Of a stretch of 64,000 nt of DNA, positions 56,864 through 64,000 are shown piece by piece. The stretch covers positions 48,822,456-48,886,455 of the forward strand of contig ML681991.1 in the NCBI GenBank assembly GCA_007922195.1, written 5' to 3'. Made by a program: the position numbers and the translations under genes. The DNA comes from Podocnemis expansa. Its lineage: Eukaryota > Chordata > Testudines > Podocnemididae. The notes under the pieces were generated by a model. That model worked only from the letters and a program-made list of their open reading frames with translations, did not search any database and was not told the DNA's origin. How positions within the stretch are numbered: position 1 is the stretch's first letter; every line of letters starts with the position of its first letter.

Positions 56864-58130
56864 GCCATGGCACCACACCCACCTTCTCAGCCAGCTTCTG
56901 CCCGGCCCCCCACTCCGCTCCTTCATCTCCGTCCTGTGCCCCTCCCCGCTGGTGGAGGCAGCTTTGGTGCTCCCAAGAGCAGGGGGGCCCACCCAAGGGA
57001 CACTGGGCAAGGAGGTGGGACCCAGGAGACCAGAACTCTCCACCCAAGGGATGTTCCTCAACAGAGGTGGACCCACCACCCAGATGGCACCATGGTGGCT
57101 ACTCTCAGACCAGCACATGGGCTGTAGAGAAGAACGAAGCCCCCCACCCCCAGTGCAGCTGAGTCCCTGAGCAATCCCTTGGGGGTCTGGCAGTGTCCCC
57201 ATTACCACCCTTTTTGTCTGCCCTGTAGGGGAGTGGGGTGTGAGGGCTCCCAAGGGAGGGGGTGATGATGGGAAAAGGAAGAAAGATCTAGCCCACTGTT
57301 GCCTCTGTTGGTGTTTCCTTTTTGGGCCCACTTTCACCCCACTAATGTTTGATGGGTCAGTCCCACCCCTGGAGCCAGCCAGGCTGCTGCTGTGGGGCTA
57401 GGCAGAGCCAGTGCCCCCTAGAGGAAAAAGGCCCCTGTCTGCTGTATTGAGGGACCAAAGGTAACCTTTTTGGGCGGTACAGCCTTGCCCCACTTTCTGC
57501 CTGCGATGGCCTGAAGCCTAAGGTGAAGCTGCTCCAGTTCTTTGCACATTCCTGCACGGGGGAGGAGGGTAGAGGTACTGTCCCCACAGCACCTCCCTTC
57601 TGTTGGGCTCCTGCTCTCCTGCAGCTGAACAGTGTAGCCTGAAAGGGAGGTGAGCACTGTCCCCACCTGCCAGCCCCCAACTGCTCCTCTGCACAGCTGT
57701 ATCCCACCTCCCTTGGTTTGGGGATGGGGTACAGGGGCTTCAAGACATATGGTGCAGCTGTGATGGGGGGGATTGACTGTGAAGTCTCAGTTAGTCTCAG
57801 TTTGGGGGTTGTTGACCTGGGGTGCTAGGTTCTCTTCCTCCTGCTGGGGGTAGGAGAACAGACAGTTCCCAGCCTCAGTTCCTCAGGGATCCCTGATAGT
57901 GGGGACTGAGGGGGGATGATGTGGGGGTCACCCCCCTTTCCCCTGACTCCTGCTTCTCCAGCTTGTACATACTCCCCTGTACATAGCTATTTAAATCCAG
58001 CCCCAGGTTCCCCCTTCCAACCCTGTGCAGTGCTACTTTAACTTGGTGTGTGTCTGTCCTGGCCCTGGGGAGGATGGCCCCACTGAAAGATACCCTGACC
58101 ATGTAAATAAAGAGTTTCTGTAAGCCACCT
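56864..58130 (+). other. PIP4P1 3' untranslated region
   Basis: Follows the TGA at 56861-56863 without recognisable coding sequence and ends with AATAAA at 58106-58111 within ATGTAAATAAAGAG. Its length of about 1.25 kb is plausible for this gene. Confidence 0.7.
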
Positions 58131-59730
58131 CCCTGCTTCCCTCCTCTTACCCTATGGTGACTGCTGGTGAGTGGGTCTGATTTGTTGGAGTTGTTGAACT
58201 GTTGCTACCCCTGGCAGGTTGAGAACCCACCAACTTGTTATACCTGTGGCTGCAGGGGATATCAACTGTGATGTGCTAGCCGGGTCCCTACCACAGGGCT
58301 GGATGGGAGCCCGTGCCCTACAGGGTTACGGTCCTAAGTGTTCCTGGATTTGATGGGGATGGGTGGGAGATGAGTGAAACCTAGTGATTAGAGCAGGGGG
58401 TTCCATCCCAGCTCCAGGGTTGGAGGGATATTCAGTCTACAGTCTTTGGACACTTGGAGGGGTGGGGGTGCCATACACCTGTCCTGGGCCACTGTGCTGG
58501 CGTTGGCTGCTCCTGCCCCTTTGCTAATGTGGGGGCCCTGCACTTCCTCCTTCACCAATGGGTAGCTAAGGCAGACTTGGGGGTGGGTGCTCACTTTTCC
58601 TTGGTCTTGCAGGAATGCAGTGGGTCACTCCTAAAGAGCAGTGGGGCTGGGCTGTCACATCCCACTGCAACACATGGGCCTGCTTCCTAGCAGAGGCTCA
58701 CAGCAGACTCCAGCAGCATTTTCAGGCCTGACCCCAGACCCTTTTGCTGTGGAGCTCTGCCCTACAGAAGCCTCCTTTGCCAGTTGCCTCCTGCAGATGT
58801 CCCCCCACCACACACACAGCAGAAGGGCCCACAGATAGCATAAGGGTAGCTGTTCCCCTATCCTTCACACAATGAAACACAAAGTAGCCTTTCAAAGCAT
58901 TTAATCACTGCTTTGCTAGGAAGGTGGGTGGGAAGTCCTAAGCAGCTGGGAGCTTCATTCAACAGGTACAAAACTTGCTGTGGGGGTGGGGGACTTGGGA
59001 CAGCAAGGATGGAGCCAGGTCTGGGTGGGGTGCTTACTCTGCTGGCCCTCACTGGTATACCCAGGTCCAGGGGGTCAGCTTGTAGCCAAAGATGGTGAAA
59101 GCCAGGGGCTTCCTGAGACATTGGGGGGAGGGGGGGTGCTCATCATGGTCTCTGTGATGGGGATGCATGGGAGGAATCCAGTGATCCTTTGGGATTCACA
59201 TAGCTGGATGTCAAAAATTAGGGGGCTGAATCTGGTCATTTTGGTGGGAGGATGCCCCTATGAGGGTGCCTACACCCTTTCATGGCCATGTCTCACAAAG
59301 CCCAAGTGGGATCTAGCCCCACAACAAATGTGGGGCCAAGAACCATGTATGGGCCACACCTGTCCCCCTCACTGCACACAGTATCACAGAGAGGTATTTG
59401 GGCCCAACTCCCACTCACAGAAAGATGCAGAGGTGTGGGTGGCCCTGCCTCCCTCACAGGGGCATGTAAGAGGGTGACAGGGCCATATCAGGCTGTATGA
59501 CCTAGCCCCCCCACCCTGCTCACAGATCCATGCAGAGGGGGACAAGGCCATAGTGGGCCCTATGGCCCTGTTCCTGTCACCATTCACATGGCTGTATAGG
59601 GATGCAGGAGTCGTATCTAGCCATGCAGCCCCTTCCCCTGACAATAGAGATGTGAGGGCCAAATGGTCCCCACCCCATTCACAGGACTGTACAGCAGTGC
59701 AAGGGCCATACAGCCAGGCCCCCGACCAGC
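58131..59730. other. Convergent intergenic region and probable APEX1 3' UTR
   Basis: No coding sequence. A minus-strand ATTAAA (58900-58905) is the best candidate polyadenylation signal for APEX1, giving a 3' UTR of about 0.8 kb. PIP4P1 ends from the left, so the two genes are tail to tail. Confidence 0.45.
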
Positions 59731-62700
59731 TCACAGAGCTAGGTAAAGGGTCACAGGGCAGTGGTCGCTGCCCATGGCCTGGGAGCGGATCTTGCTGTCG
59801 CACAATGCCCCCAGCAGGCGGTTTGACAGCAGGAAGTAATCGAGGCGCCAGCCCACGTTCTTGGCGCGGGCATTCATCATGTAGGTCCAGAAGGTGTAGG
59901 CGTGGGGTGTGGTGGGGTACAGGTTGCGGAAGGTGTCGGTGAAGCCAGCTGCTAGCAGCTCCCCGAAGCCCTGGCGCTCCTCAGGCGTGAACCCCGCCGA
60001 CTTCTTGTTGCTCTTGGGGTTCTTGAGGTCAATCTCAGCATGGGCCACATTGAGGTCCCCACACAGCACGAGGGGCTTGCGGGCATCCAGCCCCTGCAGG
60101 TAGGTGCGAAAGGCAACATCCCAGTGCTGGCGGTATCCCAGCCGCACCAACCCCCGGCCTGCGTTGGGCACATACGCCGTCACCACGAAGTGTGAAGGGA
60201 ACTCTGCTGTGATCACCCGGCCTTCTTGGTCATGCTCCTCCTCGCCTACAGAGAGAGACAGGCACTGGTCAGAGGAGCAGGGGACAAGGATCCATAGGGC
60301 AAGAAAAGAGGCCAGGTTCCAGAAATTTGGAAGCAAAGAGGGTGAAAGCAGGAATTAAAAACAGAAGAGGTCAGCAGGCGGAGTGCCATGCAGAGCAGAG
60401 GTCGTCAGAGAGCGGGTCGAGGTTGTGAGCAGGGTCCTTACCAATGCCAAAGGCCACGCTGAGCGGCTCAGTCTTGCAGAGAAGTGCCACCCCGCTGTAG
60501 CCCTCCTTGGCACCGGCGCAGGCCCAGTACTTGTGTGGATACTCGGGCATCTCCAGCACCTCGGGGGGCACCAGCTTCTCTGCACACTTAGTCTCTTGCA
60601 GGCACAGCACATCAGGGTCCTCCTCACGCACCCACTGCACGGAAGAGCAGGATCAGTGAGGTAAAGAGCCCAGACCCCTGGGTTCCAACCCCAGTGCTGG
60701 GAGGGCAGTGGGGTGTAGTGGTTGGGGGTGACTGGGAGCCTGCATGGCTGGGTTCCATCCCCAGGTCTGGTGTCCCAAAGTAGAGCATGATACTCCTTAG
60801 CCTCAGAGCCCCCCAACTTGGTGACTGTCCCCACTCCCTCCTAATAGTTCCTGTGGACTCCTTCTGTGGAAACTTCTCAGGATGAGGAAGAGAACCCAAA
60901 GCCGGGCTCTGAACCTAGGAGCCCTAGTCTCTTCTCTTCCCATATCTGCTCCAGCTGCTCCCCTTCATAAAGCACCTATCACACCCCAGCTCTGGATGTT
61001 CAATGCCAGTTGCTGGGCGTATCTGAACTGACATCCAGCCCTGACTGTGCGGTTAAAAGACATCATGCTCTCAAGAGACTCTGGTCTGGGGCACCATATT
61101 GCTGGAGCGATGGCTACTTCAACACAGCATGGGCATGATGATACTGGCTAACGGGGCCTTTCTTAGCATGGCCCTTACCATACAGGGGGAGTGACAGGGA
61201 CTTCAGACCAGTCATTCTTCTGCCCCCATCCTATGCTACACTGGCCAGAGACCTGCCCCATAATGCTCTAGTACCTCCCTCTCCTTCCCCAGTGACTGGC
61301 CCCAGACCTGCCCCAAAATCCTAGTGTCTTCTTCCTCCCTCCACCCCTGTCCTACAGACATGCCTCATAACGTTAGGGCCTTCCTCCCACCCATCCTACA
61401 CCTGCGCCAATAACCCTAACATCTTTCTCTCCTCCCCGTCCTGCAGTGGCCACAGACCTGCCCATAACCCTAGCTAAGAGCTGCTAGAAATCCAACCTGG
61501 CTTGATTTCAAACCTACCAAAGGTGGAGAACCCACCACAACCCTTGGGAAACTGCCCCAATTCATTGCCCTCATTATCCAACATGTCCTCCTTGTTTCCA
61601 GGCTCAATCCCTCTAGCTTCATCATCTTGATCATTTTGACATTTCTCAGCCAGCCTGAGCCTGTTATGAAATATCTGTTTCTCAGGTCTGTACCCATGGA
61701 TCAGGATCAGCTGCCCTTCACCTTGTCTTTGCTGACCAAAATACATAGAGGACTGAGTCCATCCATCGCGCCTAGCAGCTTTTCTAAGCTGTTAAACTGG
61801 GGAGGAAGAGCCAGGGGAGAGGTTATCGCCATCCCTGAATTGTGGGTGCCAAAACCCGACACAGGTGTTGAATGGGGCCAAACACTGAAGGAAAATAACT
61901 TTTTCCCCTCCTCTGGATTCCTGTCTATGTGCCCCAGAATCCTTTTAGTCCTAGCAACACCTTGGCTTCTTACCACCACCCCAGATCTCTTCCAGTGTTG
62001 GTTCCCATTTGAACTAGCCCACGTGAACTAACATGACTATGCATGTGACTTGCAGGAATCAGCCATTCACGAAGCCACCCTACAATCCATGGCACACATT
62101 ATAGCCACAACTTTCTGCCACTGCCCAATTGGGTTTGGCGAACACCTGATGTGAATTTTCAGTTAAAATTTCATCTTGGGTTTGGAAAAGTAAATGTGTC
62201 GGATTCCTCCTAGCCCCTGTTTACGGATGGAAAAGTAAATAAAGGTGGGATGGTTGGGATCCAACCTTGCTTTCTCCCTATTCTAGGATGTCTCTGTATG
62301 TCTTCAGTTTTGGAAAAGAATTAGTGAGAACCCAAGAGAGCTAGGCGTCCAGAGCAACACAGTAGGAGGTACCACTAAGAAACTCCGTCACCAGCTGACT
62401 TGTCCAATACACACTGATATCCTCACACGCTGCCTGTGATTCCTATTGCAGAACTCAGGGGCATGAAGCAGGAGGGAAAATGGTGATAAATCTAAACATC
62501 CTGAAGTTCTGCCTTGTAGAAATATCACACTGAAAATGTGTGATTCCAAACTGCAAATGGAAAACTTGATCTGTGAAATTTACAGGAAAAAATTGCCCAC
62601 CCCACCCCACAATCTGTAAAATATTTTGTGCAGGGAAAATTATTGCAGGCCCCACCTTGGACAGAGCACAGTGCTTCTCAGCAGATCTCAGAGCACTTTC

Positions 62701-63346
62701 CAAAAGACTGCAGGATCCTTATCCCCATCACACAGGGAGGGGCTTGCTCAAGATCACCCAGCACGACACTGGCAGAGAAACCAGGAATCCCAGCTCCCAA
62801 CCCCCACTTTTGCAATCCATTAGATCCTACGCCCCTCCAGAACGGAGGACAGAAACAAGGCATCTTGGCTCCTAATGCCACACTATGAGGGCATGGACAG
62901 CCTGAGCTGTTTGTACAGCCACTGGCATCTTGACACTCTCTGCTCTACATCATGAACTACAAAGGAGGTGCCTACCCCAGTGAGGCCCAGCTCAGCACGC
63001 CCAGAAGACCGCTCCTACCTCCAGCCCCTTCTTCTTGACCCAGGCCCGGAGCCCATCTACATTCCACGAGGTGATCTTCAGGGTGTACTTCTGCCCACTG
63101 GGGGAGGTGAGCTTGTCAGGCGGATCCTGGTACAGGATTGGCCCCTCCACCGCCTTCTCCTTGGCACCCTTGGCAGCTCCCTTCTTGCTCTTCTTTGTCT
63201 CAGGCTCTGTGGAGAAGAGGAAAACCAGGATAGGGTGCTGAGTGGGGATGGGGGTCGCCTTCCATGGGGGTTGTGCCTCACTTACCTATGGCCTCAGGCT
63301 CATCCCCACCGGCCCCATCCTCTGCCTTCTTCCCCCGTTTGGGCAT
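59731..63346 (-). CDS. APEX1: AP endonuclease 1 (4 coding exons)
   Basis: Nuclear base-excision repair enzyme that cuts the DNA backbone 5' of abasic sites (exonuclease III family). Coding exons in transcript order: 63286-63346, 63019-63206, 60442-60634, 59731-60245; all GT-AG, 318 aa, the same length as human. Visible: N-terminal nuclear localisation-like PKRGKK, an acidic/Lys-rich tail, SWNVDG (Asn of the active site), CLQETK (metal-binding Glu97), TAYVPNAG (Tyr), GDLNVAH (Asp/Asn), WRLDYF (Asp) and SDHCP (His309). The residue matching human redox Cys65 is Thr66, while the Cys residues of CLQETKC are kept. Start: the ATG at 63346 gives MPKRGKK. A 5' untranslated acceptor may lie at 63422-63424. 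A 2.4-kb intron separates coding exons 2 and 3. Confidence 0.96.
60635..63018. other. Large APEX1 intron
   Basis: Holds no recognised gene. It is unusually long for APEX1, whose mammalian introns are short, and probably carries old repeats, including GAACTAACATGACTAT (62025-62040) shared with 19308-19323. Confidence 0.6.
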
Positions 63347-63499
63347 CTCCTGCCTCCAAAGAGGACCTCTGCTGAGGAGCCGACACCGCGGCACCACAAA
63401 CTGCAGGATCCTGGGGGTGGCCTGTGGGGGGAGGAGGATGGGCACAAGGGAATCAAAGGTCAGGGACTAGGGGGCCAAACACCCAGTCCTGCTCCCTAG

Positions 63500-63975
63500 C
63501 CAATCACAAGCTTTGCTGCATTACAGATTCCCCAGTTCCTGGCCAATCAATCAAACACTCCCTGATCAGCCAACTGCACCCCTATCCCCAGCCAATAAAC
63601 GCCTACCTACCTGGGAAATAAATTCTGCTTTCAGGCCAATCACAGCCCTCTTTGACCAATAAACACCTACATGCCTGGCCAATCGCAACCATCCCACACA
63701 ATCAACACACATCTACCTGTGCAATAAATACGGCCCCTCCCGACCAATCGTAGCCCCTATATAGATATAGATATAGATATAAACATACACACACACACCA
63801 CCCGCTTCCTAGCCAATCACACCCCCCCACACACAATGAGATCTCGCTTCCAGGCCAATTGCAGGCCCCTGCATAACAAACACCCACCTTCCTGGCAAAT
63901 CGCAGCTCTTCTTAACCAAAAAAAGCACCCACTCCCCGACCAATCGCAGCCCGTTCCTCCCTGCCGCTGGCCAAT
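63500..63975 (+). promoter_or_regulatory. Array of eleven CCAAT boxes upstream of APEX1
   Basis: CCAAT occurs on the plus strand at 63500, 63543, 63592, 63636, 63656, 63679, 63744, 63813, 63855, 63940 and 63971, embedded in recurring phrases such as GGCCAATCACAGCCC and CAATAAACACCTACC. It looks like a degenerate tandem repeat with a unit of roughly 20-45 bp. It lies in the likely APEX1 promoter, probably shared with OSGEP beyond the window edge. NF-Y binding is possible; function is inferred. Confidence 0.6.
63759..63799. repeat. Microsatellite (ATATAG)n and (CA)n
   Basis: About three AGATAT-type units followed by an ACACAC run, inside the CCAAT-rich region. Confidence 0.8.
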
Positions 63976-64000
63976 AAGGCCCCGATCCCGCACCCGCTCG

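Overview
The window is nuclear DNA from a vertebrate, most likely a reptile and probably a turtle. It has spliced genes with GT-AG introns, a CpG island, abundant CR1 LINE pieces, class I endogenous retroviruses, DIRS-type retroelement Gag pieces and many hAT-type non-autonomous elements. The three host genes on the right are in the conserved vertebrate order PNP - PIP4P1 (TMEM55B) - APEX1. Their proteins are close to the mammalian ones, but APEX1 carries Thr where mammals have the redox Cys65, which argues against a mammal. Species assignment is inference.

Left part (1-43 kb): no host protein-coding exon was found. It is layered mobile DNA: an element made of hairpins at the window edge, short hAT MITEs with perfect 8-bp target duplications, a tRNA-Pro-like gene with a CAG anticodon (4783-4854), a 1.1-kb hAT-type element (6302-7406), a DIRS-like gag pseudogene (8103-9750), and a second hAT-type element (11886-20449) split by ERV-A (12600-19014). 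ERV-A is a mosaic that carries part of another retrovirus's LTR and leader. Then come DIRS terminal regions (21540-23015), a CR1 piece, a GC-rich hairpin element (25191-26423), an intron-bearing hAT transposase pseudogene (27017-29402), and ERV-C (29470-42919). ERV-C is a decayed gammaretrovirus-like provirus holding a GC-rich tandem repeat, a DIRS-like element on the minus strand and a solo LTR.

Middle (43-48 kb): a CR1 3' end, two hAT-like elements and sequence in which no gene is recognised.

Right part (48-64 kb): PNP (minus, 6 coding exons, 294 aa) and PIP4P1 (plus, 7 exons, 284 aa) are divergent and share a CpG-rich promoter with five CCAAT boxes and two palindromic CACGTG (CLEAR-type) sites. 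APEX1 (minus, 4 coding exons, 318 aa) converges on PIP4P1. Upstream of APEX1 is a run of eleven same-strand CCAAT boxes that reaches the window edge, where OSGEP would be expected from conserved synteny. Functionally the three are housekeeping genes: purine salvage, lysosomal membrane phosphoinositide/positioning biology, and base-excision repair. All splice junctions given here were placed by reading frame, GT-AG ends and family alignment, not by transcripts.
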